Part shown: one piece after another, positions 10,741 to 21,195 of the stretch
Position numbering within the stretch: position 1 is the stretch's first letter
Layout: every line of letters begins with the position of its first letter
DNA from: Begonia masoniana
Lineage: Eukaryota > Streptophyta > Magnoliopsida > Cucurbitales > Begoniaceae
Reading direction: 5' to 3'
Length of the DNA: 64,000 bases
Assembly (NCBI GenBank): GCA_022432975.1
Contig: CM039506.1
Span: 16,566,121-16,630,120, forward strand
The notes under the pieces: generated by a model
The model's input: the letters and a program-made list of their open reading frames with translations, nothing else
The model's database searches: none
What the model was told of the DNA's origin: nothing
Translations under genes and position numbers: made by a program

Positions 10741-11139
10741 ATCCGGCTGACGTCACTGGAAGGTGTAGAGCGTATTTTGTCGTTTTGTCCTCGGGTGATG
10801 TCTTCTATTTTCTGCGTCAGCCCTTTTTATTGACTTGTTCAGCGGGCGACGTGTTTGACTTTTGAGACTTATGAAGTATTTTGCAATTTAAACCTTTATT
10901 CTTTTTGCTGATTATTCCTTAACATTTCAACTGAATAATCAAGCATCGTACAATAGCTTGTTTAACTTTTTACTTAAACGATTTCCACTGTAAGTCCTTG
11001 AATGTTTGAAGTTTTAGAAAATATCAAATTTTGACTTTCCAGTAGACCTTTAGGTTTGGTTCAAAGTTTATTTTTCTTTTCAAGTTTCGTGCAAGATTGT
11101 GTAACAAACCGAGTTCAGAAAACTCGGGTCGTTACAGTA

Positions 11140-11151
11140 TGGTATCAGAGA
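11140..11151 (+). other. Primer binding site of T2
   Basis: TGGTATCAGAGA, 11 of 12 bases complementary to the initiator tRNA-Met 3' end, three bases after the LTR end. Confidence 0.85.
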
Positions 11152-11219
11152 CATTCAGTTAAACCGTTCAAAAGATTACTCATCAGTGCCAATCGTTGCA
11201 TGGAAGTACTTCAACAACT

Positions 11220-11279
11220 GTAAGTGTTTATGTTAACCATAGTTAATGGATATTTAAGAGTGTAATTAACCCTGTACAG
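11220..11279 (+). other. Candidate 60-nt leader intron upstream of T2 gag
   Basis: CAACT|GTAAGT opens the segment and CCTGTACAG|G closes it, 12 nt before the gag ATG at 11292. The same CAACT|GTAAGT and a TAG|G or CAG|G acceptor occur at matching places in T1, F and G. Splicing is inferred, not shown. Confidence 0.55.
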
Positions 11280-11291
11280 GAATTTAGTACA

Positions 11292-12359
11292 ATGGCCAGA
11301 CGCCCAGGAAGACCTAGAATGCCAAGAGAAATGCCAAATGTGAGGGGTGAAGAGGAGCCTAGTGTGATTAGGCAGCTGACAGATTTAGTGCGTCAGCAAA
11401 CTGATTTAGTGCGCCAACAGTCTGACCAACTAGGAGTACTGTTGAACCGAGAGGTGCAAGGAAGTACCAACTCAGGTTCTAGCAATGAACATTCTGGAGA
11501 TAGATTTCGGAGACTAAGACCACCCACGTTTGATGGACAGTCATCTGATCCAGTAATTGCTGATGGATGGCTTAGGAAGATTGAAAGTATGTTTAGGTGT
11601 GCCAACATCGGAGAAGGAGACAAGGTCACATTGGCAACCTTTCATTTAGCTGGTGAAGCTCAACTATGGTGGGAAACAATGGAGACCACCACTGATGTTT
11701 TGGCAATGTCCTGGTCACAATTCAAGGACATTTTCTATGAGAAGTATTTCAGCAGCACAGTCCAGACTGCGAAGAAGTTGGAGTTTCTGAACTTGAAGCA
11801 GACAGGGTCCGTGGCCGAGTATAGTAGGCAGTTTGAGTCCCTGTCCAGATTTGCTGGACACTTTGCTCACAAGGACGAGGATAAGGTGTTCAAATTTGTG
11901 CATGGGCTGAAGCCAGAAATTTACCGAGGAGTTAAATTTTGCGGAATTAAAGGTTTAACATTCAGTGAAGTTGTGTCCACTGCGCTGGAAGTGGAAGAAG
12001 CCGAAAGGAAGTGTGCTAGACCAAGGGAGGTTACACAAAGGTTTAATCAGCCACACCAGCATAGGGGAAAGAAGAGGCCAAGTGAAGGCCATAATAGCCA
12101 AGGAGCGGATGGGAAGTTGCAAAATGTCAGGAAATTTCCCCAGTGTCCCAAGTGTTTGAAGAACCACCCAGGGGAGTGCAGACTAGGCTTTGGGAAGTGT
12201 TTCAATTGTAAAGAAGTTGGACACACATACAAAGAGTGCTCGAAGCCTAGAGTCACCAGATGCTACAACTGTAATAAGGTCGGTCACATTAGTAGAGACT
12301 GTCCAGTCCCTAAGAGCGGCCCTGCTATGATTAAACCAAGAATTTTCTCCATGATGTAG
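11292..12359 (+). CDS. gag: T2 Gag (capsid and nucleocapsid)
   Basis: 355 residues. Gag packages the element RNA into cytoplasmic virus-like particles. Visible parts: a basic N-terminus with a glutamine-rich coiled-coil-like stretch (about residues 25-50, repeated DLVRQQ), the retrotransposon Gag capsid region (LRPPTFDGQ through WWETMETT and FKDIFYEKYF, about 75-220), then a basic linker and zinc knuckles CFNCKEVGHTYKEC and CYNCNKVGHISRDC plus a CPKC...HPGEC motif (about 290-335). The ATG at 11292 follows the candidate leader intron. The TAG at 12357 probably interrupts a longer gag-pol frame, since protease continues in the same frame; other Tekay copies in the window have no stop here. Confidence 0.9.
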   Translation: MARRPGRPRMPREMPNVRGEEEPSVIRQLTDLVRQQTDLVRQQSDQLGVLLNREVQGSTNSGSSNEHSGDRFRRLRPPTFDGQSSDPVIADGWLRKIESMFRCANIGEGDKVTLATFHLAGEAQLWWETMETTTDVLAMSWSQFKDIFYEKYFSSTVQTAKKLEFLNLKQTGSVAEYSRQFESLSRFAGHFAHKDEDKVFKFVHGLKPEIYRGVKFCGIKGLTFSEVVSTALEVEEAERKCARPREVTQRFNQPHQHRGKKRPSEGHNSQGADGKLQNVRKFPQCPKCLKNHPGECRLGFGKCFNCKEVGHTYKECSKPRVTRCYNCNKVGHISRDCPVPKSGPAMIKPRIFSMM

Positions 12360-13312
12360 TCGGGAAACGAAGAACAGCCTGCTGTGGTGTCAGGTACTAT
12401 ATTGATCAGCTCTGTGCCTGCTTTTACTTTGATAGATTCTGGTGCAACACATTCTTTTATAGCATCTGCTTTTGCTGTTAAGTTAGATGTACAGTTTACT
12501 CCTTCCATGCATGAGTTTAACGTTGCATTACCTTCTGGTGAGCGCATGCACTCTAACCAGGTGATGCTTGACAGTAATGTGTTAGTAGGGAATGTAAGTC
12601 TACCTGCTAATCTTATAATCATGGATATAATAGGATTTGATGTAATCCTATGAATGGACTGGTTGTTTAAACATCACGCCACAATTGATTGTAGAACTGG
12701 AGTAGTTAGCTTTCAACCCCCTGGTAAGTTGAAACATACCTTTCAAGCTTCAAAGAAGAGTAAGGAAATGTCTGTGATGACTTCTATTAACACAAGACCT
12801 TCTCTATGTGGTGAGTATTTGTGCTTCTTAGCTAGCGTTTTAGACACACAACTTGTAGGAAAAGCAAATCCTCAGAATGTCCTAATTGTCCAAGACTTCC
12901 CCGAAGTATTCTTAGATGACCTTCCTGGTTTGCCGCCAGATAGGGAAATTTAATTTGTTGTAGATATTTACCCTGGAGCCGAGCCTGTGTCTAAAAATCC
13001 ATATAGATTAGCTCCAACTGAACATAAGGAATTAAAGAAACAATTGGAGGATCTATTGGAGAAAGGGTTCATACGCCCAAGCTTTTCACCTTGGGGCACA
13101 CCTGTCCTTTTTGTCAAGAAGAAAGATGGATCAATGCGTATGTGCATTGATTATAGAGAATTGAATAAGTTAACTGTCAAAAACAAATACCCTTTGCCGA
13201 GAATTGATGACTTATTTGACCAGCTTAGGGGTGCAAGAGTTTTCTCTAAGATTGACCTTAGGTCCGGTTATTACCAGCTGAAGGTAAAATCTGAAGATAT
13301 CCCAAAAACTGC
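12360..13312 (+). pseudogene. pol: T2 protease and RT, 5' part (three stops)
   Basis: The same frame as gag continues through an aspartic protease (LIDSGATHSFI active site near 12432-12464), a linker with [16 protein letters not shown], and the RT fingers region ([44 protein letters not shown]). In-frame stops at 12357 (TAG), 12651 (TGA, in the VILGMDWL motif) and 12951 (TAA, in the DREIEF motif) are single-base changes. RT is then cut at 13312 by the Athila-type insertion and resumes at 22287. The protein cannot be made as it stands. Confidence 0.9.
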
Positions 13313-14451
13313 AGTTGCGAAAAAACTACACGCAAGTGCACGTGACGCAAAAGTAGTAAAGTGTGTATAAGTATGAGTGTCGATCCCACGAGGAATAAAT
13401 ATGCTAAGTATTGAATATCTAATTTTCAGCTTAATTTGAAGAGAAATAATATATTGATGATTTGAGATTTTAAACTAAAATAATTCAGATAAAATAAATC
13501 AAACAATTTAAATAATATATTCGAATGTAAAAGTTAAGATTATATGATGAGAAAATTTCTAGGGTTTCGATTTCACTTAGCTAATCCTATTTAACAAACC
13601 TAATTCAAGTAATTAAATCTTATTCCTTCGTGTTGATGGCAATTTCACAAAAATATTCATCAATCTCTCTCGAGCAAAGACAAACTTATTCAATTAACGA
13701 ATTATCACCTCTCGGTCTCTAATCCTGAAAATTAATTGAATACATTAAGAGTAATAAATTATATTACCACTCAAACGCCCTAACTATCTCTAGCCTAGGA
13801 TCCTTTTTATGGCAAGTTATTCAATGCATGGTTAAATTCTCCGCTCTCACATCCCGAACTAACCCTAAAGTTCTTAGTTTTGGTGATCAAGCAAACCTAA
13901 GTATTACGTTCAGAATAAATTACTCAACACAGATAAGGAACAGAAAATTAAGAATCTGAATTAAGAAAAATAAATAATCATAGCAAAGTTACGTCGAAAC
14001 CATAGAATCGAAAGTTTAGTTCATCCTAAAATTAAAGAAAACTATAGAGATAGTAAAGTAATTCATGCTGGAAAAGAAGAGAAGAAACAACAACTCAGAA
14101 ATTTTTGTCGAATTCGCCCGTTCCTCGCTAAATGCTCGATCCGGCCTCCGATGTCTCCGTAGGGTTTTTCTCTCTCTTTCGCTGTGTCCTTTCTCTTGCC
14201 TCCCATTCAGACTTTTATTTTTACTCCACTTAGGGCCGCGGTCCATCAATCAACGGCTGAGATTGACCCGATCAATAAATTGAAAATTTGGATTTTAATA
14301 ATTTCCCGCAATCACGATCGATCGTAATGTGATCACGATCGATCGTGATCGCGCGACACTTTATGTAACGACCCCGTTCCCAGCAAGATATTGTCCGCTC
14401 CGGGGATTGGGCCGCAGCCCAATATCCTCCCCTCACGGCTTTGTTTGGCGA

Positions 14452-14529
14452 GAGCACTTCCCGGAAGGTCACCCAACCTGGAATTACTCTCGCCGAAGCC
14501 CTCTTAACTTCGGAGTTCTTATGGGATCC
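14452..14529 (-). other. 5S rRNA-derived block, Cassandra left LTR
   Basis: On the minus strand it reads GGATCCCATAAGAACTCCGA, then AAGTTAAGAGGGCTTCGGC (box A region, within 14489-14510) and TGGGTGACCTTCCGGGAAGT (box C region, 14456-14475), a close match to plant 5S rRNA. It may keep internal RNA polymerase III promoter function. It is a retrotransposon-borne copy of part of 5S, not a 5S gene. Confidence 0.92.
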
Positions 14530-14911
14530 GTCGTCAATTGAGCTCCAAAACGCGTCTTACTATGTTGGGAGGGTCTATTTACATATGTTTCATTTCCACA
14601 TACTTCCCCAAGCGCTGTGGGATTGTGACGACCCCCTCTTTACGACCTGTCACCTTCCGGCTCGCCCGCGCGGACGTACCGCCATCCGGGTTCCGGTTCG
14701 TGCAGCCATCGTACCAGTACAGATTCGGGACTTACAGATTCGGGTCATCACAATCACCCCCCTTTGGGGGCCCAACGTCCTCGTTGGCCACAATTCCGGT
14801 TGGGTACAGGCTCTGATACCATTTGTAACGATCCCGTTCCCAGCAAGATATTGTCCGCTCCGGGGATTGGGCCGCAGCCCAATATCCTCCCCTCACGGCT
14901 TTGTTTGGCGA

Positions 14912-14989
14912 GAGCACTTCCCGGAAGGTCACCCAACCTGGAATTACTCTCGCCGAAGCCCTCTTAACTTCGGAGTTCTTATGGGATCC
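14912..14989 (-). other. 5S rRNA-derived block, Cassandra right LTR
   Basis: Second copy, 460 bp to the right of the first, with the same box A and box C sequences and no difference in this block. Confidence 0.92.
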
Positions 14990-15612
14990 GTCGTCAATTG
15001 AGCTCCAAAACGCGTCTTACTATGTTGGGAGGGTCTCTTTACATATGTTTCATTTCCACATACTTCCCCAAGCGCTGTGGGATTGTGACGACCCCCTCTT
15101 TACGACCTGTCACCTTCCGGCTCGCCCGCGCGGACGTACCGCCATCCGGGTTTCGGTTCGTGCAGCCATCGTACCAGTACAGATTCGGGACTTACAGATT
15201 CGGGTCATCACACTTTAAGCACGCAATCTTTGCTAATCACGATCGATCGAAGTTGCAAAACCCGATCGATCGGGCTGCCTCTGGACTTTTGAGTGAAATT
15301 TTCCTCGATCACGATCGATCGAGGTGCTGAGCCCGATCAGTCGGGCCTTCTCTGGATTTTGGAATGAATTTCTCTCGAATCACGATCGATCGCAGTACGA
15401 TCACGATCGATCGTGATCCGATGCTTTTTTCCTTCATTGCTTCCTTTTTTTCTTTATTCCTTAATTTCGATCCAATTCCGCCTTTACCTGTTAAAACCCA
15501 ACTTATCTGCACAATCTCACCAACAACGTCAAATAAACTCAAACACTCGAGAACAAACTAATCGAAACAAGAATGAAAAGCGTGAATAAGTGTGCAAAAT
15601 ACACACTTATCA

Positions 15613-17252
15613 CACCCCCAAACTTGAACGAAAGCTTGTCCTCAAGTGAAAAGAAATCAACACAATTAAAGTAATATCCCCATCCTCAATCAAAAAGACT
15701 AGCCAAGAAATCATGATCAAACAATCTAAATTGCAAATTTCAATAGTTCGTCTCAGCGTGACACAAGTATACCAATCATCTTAGATAAACTCTTTGCAAT
15801 TAGTAACTTGTAATAAAACATCAACACTAGTATATTAAGAGTTCCTCGTGTGTGTGTGTGTTCATTCCCAATTTCCTTAAATTGAAAGGTTCGCACATGC
15901 GTCTAAGGTAAAGGCAGACACTCTTAAGAACACTCCAATCACTCTGATCGTTTTCCAGCTTTGCCCATTATTCACTAGTAGCGGAAATTAGTAAAGCAAA
16001 ACAAAAGTCGATAGGACTTTCATTCGGATTATAACGTTCGGCCAGGTTAAAAGGTATGAATTTTTAGGAATCAAGGCTAATTAGAGAGCACTATTCATCC
16101 TTCCTTATCTCAATCACTCAACATTTTCGTCATTCCTTTCATGCTTAGAGATATTTGTTCACACTTCCTTTTTCTCTATCTCACCCCCAAACTTATTTCA
16201 CTCACCGTTACTCAGTCTAACTCCTTTGTCATTAATTGACTAAAATTGAACCAACATAAATAAAAATGAAAACTAACAAATGCACCTTTTTTTTTTTTGG
16301 ACGTCTTTGATGTCTTTCTTTTTCTGTACAACAACACGAATAGAGGAATGTCAACAGAAAAAAATAAACATAAATCATAAGACAAAGGAGTTCTTTTTCT
16401 CTCGAATCACCATCCGTTCTCCTATTCTCCCTCGACCAACAGTAATAACCCAGTGCTCTTTTGGTCAGATAGGTAAAATAGTCTTAAGGTAAGCTCACAT
16501 AACGGTACAAATGAAATGGTCAATCATAGGCTCAATAAGGTGACTATGGGTGTCGATAACAGACACAAAAAGGGTGTGTTCAAAAAGGCTCAAACGATTC
16601 AACAATGGCCTAAGTCATTCTTTCATCATGCTAAACCAAGTTTCACATTCGCGAATGCAGGGCAAAACTAAGAAGGATTCATTTCTCACTGTCTCTCACT
16701 ACTTTAACTGGAGGTGCTCTCCCTTACAGTGTGCAAACTCAATCACTCCCTTACCGTGTTTGGTTCACTCTTTATAGACTGCATGTGCTATGACTAACAA
16801 AATAAGTCAAAAGAAGATGAACACGTGCGCAACAAGATGAGAGACTCAAAATAAACCAAAGTCAATGTAATTATCACAAGTACTAAATTCGTAGAGCTAT
16901 CCAAGAAGCAAAAGCATACATGCAATCACAAATTCAGTCATTGACACATTAAATCAACAATGCTGACAATAAGATCACAAAATTTTGGCTAATCAGAAAG
17001 GACGCTAAAATTCACCCCAACACCCCCAAACTTAAAATCTACAGTGTCCACAATGTATTCAAACTCAGAAAAATTTGAAAGGCAAGGGTGAAGTAGCGTA
17101 CCTCATAAAGAGTCGGACAGTGAGTCTGAAAGATCAGCATCATCACCCTCTTGTGGAGGGTCGTAAGGCTGAGACAGGCGATCTGGGTACATGGGGAACG
17201 GAGGAGTGGATTGTGCGGAAAAGCCGTGATAAGCATTGAAGGCAGCCATATA
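15613..17252 (-). other. Athila-type non-coding region between the extra ORF and 3' LTR, with polypurine tracts
   Basis: No convincing ORF. The polypurine tract AAGTTTGGGGGTGT (minus) abuts the LTR at 15613-15626, preceded by a GGACAAGC motif (15641-15648). Two more copies of the AAGTTTGGGGGTG word lie at about 16184-16196 and 17023-17036. A long interior stretch with several polypurine tracts is typical of this lineage. Confidence 0.75.
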
Positions 17253-18425
17253 CTACGCTTCATAAAGTGAGCGCTCCAAATCACGCGCTTGAAGATCTTG
17301 AATTCGGTGCTCCAACCGCTGTTGACCAAGAGTTAAAGCCTCGAACATTTGCTTAACATCATCCGAAGCCGGAGAAAAAGATGGCCCAGCAGAGGAGGAA
17401 GATGCGCCAACTGTATTAGGATCAGCCCCCTTCGTTTTATAGCGCCGTTTAAGGCGAGCATCAGCGTCCTTTTGGCGAATTCTTGGTATGGAAAAGGACG
17501 GAGTCCCTTTGGAGAGACGAGGGGCCGGCATGGGTTGAGGAGGAACCTCCGCTTCGGGATCATATTCAATAAATCCCAATCCATCAGGACGAGCCCGACC
17601 ATGAGGCCAGTTAGCTATCCGCGATATGTTGGATGAGCCAAATACAGTTTGCTGGACCCAAGATTCGTCATCAGAATTCATCAAGATGTGTTGGGTGACA
17701 CAAAGCTGCGTGATCAATACTGGATGAATGTGAGCCGCGTTCACCGTGTGGTGACGGTATGCTGCAATATTGTTATGTATAATCCGTCCGACATCAATCG
17801 ACATGCCTTTTAAAATGTAGTAAAGCAGCACTGCACGTTCTCTAGTAAATTCGATTTTTGGGGAAGTCGGCATCAGATTACACCGAATGAACCTACACCA
17901 AGCTTGAGCATATCGATTCAAGCTGCTCGGAACTAGATAACGCGGCAAAGTATTAGCAGACCTTGTGTAAACCCATTGAGCCCGTTGATGGCCCATCTCA
18001 CGTAAAATTGCATCATAATCAGGTCCAGCGGTCAGTAATGATTGGAATTCGTCATCCGGGATATTTGGCAATCCAAATTTTGCATTAATTACTTGAGCGG
18101 AGAAATCAATAACCTTATTTTTGACAGTGACCGGTGCGTCAGTTTTCGAAGCCTTCAGATTAGCGTAAAACTCTCGAACTACGCTCACATTTGCATCACC
18201 CCATAAGACAGCGACTTCCCCCCAATTCCTCTGTTGGAGCATTGCCAAGATATTGCCATCACTGCGGTCTGGTTGGAATTGGACCTCACAAATTATGGCC
18301 TTGTCCGTCAACATAAATTGTTGATAAAATGTTTTCGCCTCATCATTGAGGAACGAATGTGGAAGCGGACTTGGCCGTGAAGAGCTGGAGGCACTAGAAG
18401 ACGTTCTCAAGCGCTTAGAAGCCAT
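17253..18425 (-). CDS. Athila-type extra ORF after pol (plant transposon-protein family)
   Basis: An intact 390-residue ORF between integrase and the 3' LTR, the position of the so-called env-like ORF in Athila/Tat elements. It starts MASKRLRTSSS with a serine-rich, arginine-containing N-terminus that could be a nuclear signal. The middle has VREFYANL, KVIDFSAQVINAKFGLPNIP and FTRERAVLLYYILKGMSIDV, wording typical of the domain annotated in plants as a putative plant transposon protein. Near residues 335-350 is a basic patch, and the C-terminus (VKQMFEALTLGQQRLEHRIQDLQ) looks like a coiled coil. I see no signal peptide or transmembrane segment, so a classical envelope role is doubtful. The molecular function is unknown. 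It stays open although RT of the same element is destroyed. Confidence 0.78.
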   Translation of the reverse strand: MASKRLRTSSSASSSSRPSPLPHSFLNDEAKTFYQQFMLTDKAIICEVQFQPDRSDGNILAMLQQRNWGEVAVLWGDANVSVVREFYANLKASKTDAPVTVKNKVIDFSAQVINAKFGLPNIPDDEFQSLLTAGPDYDAILREMGHQRAQWVYTRSANTLPRYLVPSSLNRYAQAWCRFIRCNLMPTSPKIEFTRERAVLLYYILKGMSIDVGRIIHNNIAAYRHHTVNAAHIHPVLITQLCVTQHILMNSDDESWVQQTVFGSSNISRIANWPHGRARPDGLGFIEYDPEAEVPPQPMPAPRLSKGTPSFSIPRIRQKDADARLKRRYKTKGADPNTVGASSSSAGPSFSPASDDVKQMFEALTLGQQRLEHRIQDLQARDLERSLYEA

Positions 18426-19288
18426 TGTATAAAGCTCAGACCTGTAGTTGCTTCACAAATAACCCAATACGAAATCAACTAGCAATGCAGCCCAAACCTC
18501 CAAATTAGCACGGTAAAACTGAACTAAATGCGTGTGAGACAAAACAAATTCCTACAGGCATTTCAGCAAACAGCTGGTGGGCAGAATGTTCAGGACGTGG
18601 GCACGGCAGACTTGAAACATCCAATTTCCCCCAAACTCGTGTATCAAACAAAAAAATAGTCCAACCAATAACCCTTGAAGACGAATGAAACAGCCACAGA
18701 GATCAACCAGGAATATCAGAATACCAAGGTAACAAACAAATAAAACCTGGGCGGGGACAAATAGCGGCAAGCAAGAAGTAGGCAAGTAATCGGAGCTGGA
18801 GTGCGATTGAGAGAGTCGAGGAGCAAAGAATAGAGCTGAGAGTTGGAGTGCTGGAACAGAGAAGCTCGCGGTGCTGAAACGCGGTTGAAAAACGGCGGAG
18901 GATGGTGGTCAAAGCAGAGAGCGCGGGCTTCGTCACCGATCGATGAAAAGAACAGGGGTGAAGGGTGAAAAGTGTCGGCTTTTCACTGTTTACCCTTGTT
19001 TTTTTGTAAAAAATTTTTTTTTTTCTTTTTTTTTTTTAAGAAAACGAAAACACAAAAATCAATAAAAATAATTAAATAAATAGATAAATAAATAAATAAT
19101 AAAAATAAAATGAAAAATAAAAATTGAACTATATGTATACTAATAAAACGAAAATCAATGGGTTACCTCCCACCAAGTGCTTGATTTACCGTCGTTAGCC
19201 TGACGTGTGACCAAATTCATTCATCGTGTACGAGTTGAGTAACAGAAGAGTCACTTGGAATATTGCCACCAAAGTAGGGTTTCACTCG
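18426..19288 (-). other. Athila-type spacer between integrase and the extra ORF
   Basis: No coding signal. It contains A/T homopolymer runs near 19003-19100. It could include the promoter or splice acceptor for the extra ORF, but nothing specific is visible. Confidence 0.5.
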
Positions 19289-20224
19289 TCAGCCGTTCAC
19301 CTTGAATGTCGTGTCATCAACTCCTCGTAACTCGATCGCTCCGTGAGAGAATACTTGCACCACCGTGAAAGGACCCGACCATCTCGACTTTAATTTTCCT
19401 GGAAACAATTTCAAACGGGAGTTAAATAAAAGTACCTGCTGTCTTGGGGATAACTCTTTCTCCACGATGTGCTTGTCGTGCCATGCTTTGGTCTTCTCCT
19501 TGTATATTTTGAAATTCTCATACGCATTATTTCTCAGTTCTTCTAGCTCATTAATTTGTAGGAGACGTGTCTGGCCTGTGGCTGTTAACTCAAAATTCAG
19601 CTTCTTCATCGCCCACAAAGCACGGTGTTCCAACTCAACCGGTAAATGACATGCTTTCACGAATACCAACCTATATGGGGACATACCCAGAGGAGTTTTG
19701 AATGCGGTTCGGTATGCCCATAAAGCATCATCCAACCTGCGAGCCCAGTCTTTTCTTGAAATTGCAACGGTCTTCTCAAGGATCTTCTTCACTTCTCGAT
19801 TAGAGACCTCGGCCTGCCCGTTGGATTGGGGGTGGTATCCCAACGCTTTGCGATGCTTGACCCCATACTTATTGAGTAGTGCTGCAAACTGTCTATTGCA
19901 GAAGTGAGTGCCCTCGTCACTAATGATAGCTCGAGGTGTTCCAAAGCGAGTGAAAATATTCTTCTGCAGAAAACGCAAGACCACCTTGCCATCATTGGTT
20001 GGCGAAGCTATCGCTTCAACCCACTTGGAGACATAATCCACCGCCAAAAGAATGTATTTGTTATTGTACGATGATGGAAACGGTCCCATAAAGTCAATAC
20101 CCCATACATCAAACAACTGAACCTCCAAAATATTAGTCAATGGCATCTCATTCCGACGAGAAATATTACCGGTCCGTTGACATCGATCACAAGCGACAAC
20201 AAACAAATATGCATCTTTAAACAA
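19289..20224 (-). pseudogene. pol: Athila-type integrase core and C-terminus
   Basis: 311 residues open. The catalytic triad is visible: D in [10 protein letters not shown] in [11 protein letters not shown] in [11 protein letters not shown], followed by [20 protein letters not shown] and the C-terminal [16 protein letters not shown] motif. The second half of the N-terminal zinc domain (CDRCQRTGN) is in this frame, whereas the first half is in the frame of the upstream piece (20137-21171), so a frameshift near 20150-20225 separates them. No chromodomain is present. Integrase would insert element cDNA into the genome; this copy is not translatable with its RT. Confidence 0.88.
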
Positions 20225-21171
20225 AGAGGGCCAATAAAATCCACACTAAAGTACCTTAGCTGTTGTTCATTGTCCACCAAGTGTCCGCCACATTCTAGAG
20301 AATGACAGTGTTTTAATACAGAGTTCACTTCGTCTTCTGGGATACAACGGCGGATGATTTGATCGACACAATGTTTATATAAAATCGGCTCTTCCCAATA
20401 ATATCGCTTTACATCGGCAAAAATTTTCTTCTTTTGGTGATGCGACAAATCGGACGGTATAACCCCACTGGCAAGAAAATTCACATAATCAGCATACCAC
20501 GGTAACGCTTCGATTGCAATGATCTTTTCATCTGGAAAATCTTCAGCTATTTGAGCGGCACTATCGGAGACATGAGCTCGTGTTTCCAACCTAGATAGGT
20601 GATCAGCTACCAAATTCTCGGTGCCTTTCTTGTCCTTGATCACAATATCAAACTCTTGTAGAAGTAATACCCATCGAATCAACCGAGGCTTGGCATCCTT
20701 CTTTTCCATCAAATATTTAATAGTCGAATGATCCGTGTAAACTGTGACTTTGTTGCCGATAACATAGGGACGAAACTTATCAAATGCGAAGACTACTGCT
20801 AACAATTCCTTCTCAGTGGTGGCATAATTTAGTTGGGCATCATTGAGAGTGCGGCTGGCGTAATAAATTGTATGGAAGGTCTTATCCTTTCTCTGCCCCA
20901 GAACTGCTCCTACCGCGAAATCACTGGCATCACTCATAATTTCAAATGGTAATTCCCAATCGGGTGCGACTATGATTGGTGCCGACACAAGTTTCTCCTT
21001 TAACACATTGAACGCTGCAAGACACTCGGCAGTAAAAACAAATGGTACTCCCTTTTCCAATAACGGACATAGTGGCTTGGTAATCTTAGAAAAATCTTTT
21101 ATGAACCTCCGGTAGAATCCTGCATGCCCTAGAAAACTCCGCACTCCTTTTACTGTCGTCGGCGGTGGCAA
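20137..21171 (-). pseudogene. pol: Athila-type RT thumb/connection and RNase H
   Basis: The frame runs from the end of RT ([20 protein letters not shown]) through RNase H with catalytic-type residues ([57 protein letters not shown]) into the first part of the integrase zinc domain ([10 protein letters not shown]). It goes out of frame just after, near 20225. A stop near 21180-21195 separates it from the RT piece upstream. RNase H would degrade the RNA of RNA:DNA hybrids during reverse transcription. Confidence 0.87.
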
Positions 21172-21195
21172 CTTCTCGATAGCGACAATTTTAGC

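Larger units (their letters stand above)
8873..11136 (+). mobile_element. T2 5' LTR
   Basis: 2264 bp, TGTAGCACCCGGTTC to GGGTCGTTACA. A promoter-like box GGGCAAAAGAGTAATTTGC (8965-8983) is followed about 20 bp later by TATTTAAG (9004-9011), an arrangement also seen in the H LTR. The donor-like CAG|GTAAGT has its first intron base at 9404; arms CCTACATCACAAAAC (9432-9446) and GTTTTGTGATGTAGG (9903-9917) are perfectly complementary over 15 bp; the hairpin TTAGC-ATTAG-GCTAA is at 9881-9895; the acceptor-like end is 9916 (513-nt segment). A 111-bp duplication lies inside the segment and a 60-bp minisatellite lies after it. Confidence 0.9.
14364..15212 (-). mobile_element. Cassandra TRIM, complete
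   Basis: Two 389-bp LTRs (14364-14752 and 14824-15212) flank a 71-bp internal region. I see three differences between the LTRs. The primer site (minus) TGGTATCAGAGC is 14810-14821, two bases from the LTR, and a purine-rich tract CCAAAGGGGGGTGAT lies at 14753-14768. The target duplication CTTTA is at 14359-14363 and 15213-15217, and the empty site is preserved in the other Athila LTR (around 21834-21840). Each LTR holds a 5S rRNA-derived block, the hallmark of Cassandra. It encodes no protein and depends on other elements' enzymes. Confidence 0.95.
13313..15612 (-). mobile_element. Athila-type 3' LTR, split by Cassandra
   Basis: In element sense it begins TGATAAGTGTGTATTTTGC at 15612. About 1446 bp once the 849-bp Cassandra and its 5-bp duplication are removed. 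It contains repeated palindromes CACGATCGATCGTG and CCCGATCGATCGGG (around 14311-14352 and 15237-15418). The matching stretch of the 5' LTR is 21651-22286, which also has an extra CGATCG-rich segment around 21945-22025 that this copy lacks. Confidence 0.88.

Noticed and set aside
10479..10865. 128-codon ORF in the T2 LTR
   Set aside because: It follows the 60-bp minisatellite and matches no protein family I recognise.
14452..14529. A functional 5S rRNA gene
   Set aside because: Only part of the 5S sequence is present, duplicated in both LTRs of a TRIM, and not in a tandem 5S array.
14441..15330. ORFs of 66-186 codons in Cassandra
   Set aside because: They are the same sequence in both LTRs and cover the 5S-derived block; TRIMs encode no protein.
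17253..18425. Calling the Athila extra ORF a viral-type envelope gene
   Set aside because: No signal peptide, transmembrane segment or cleavage motif is visible; position alone is not enough.
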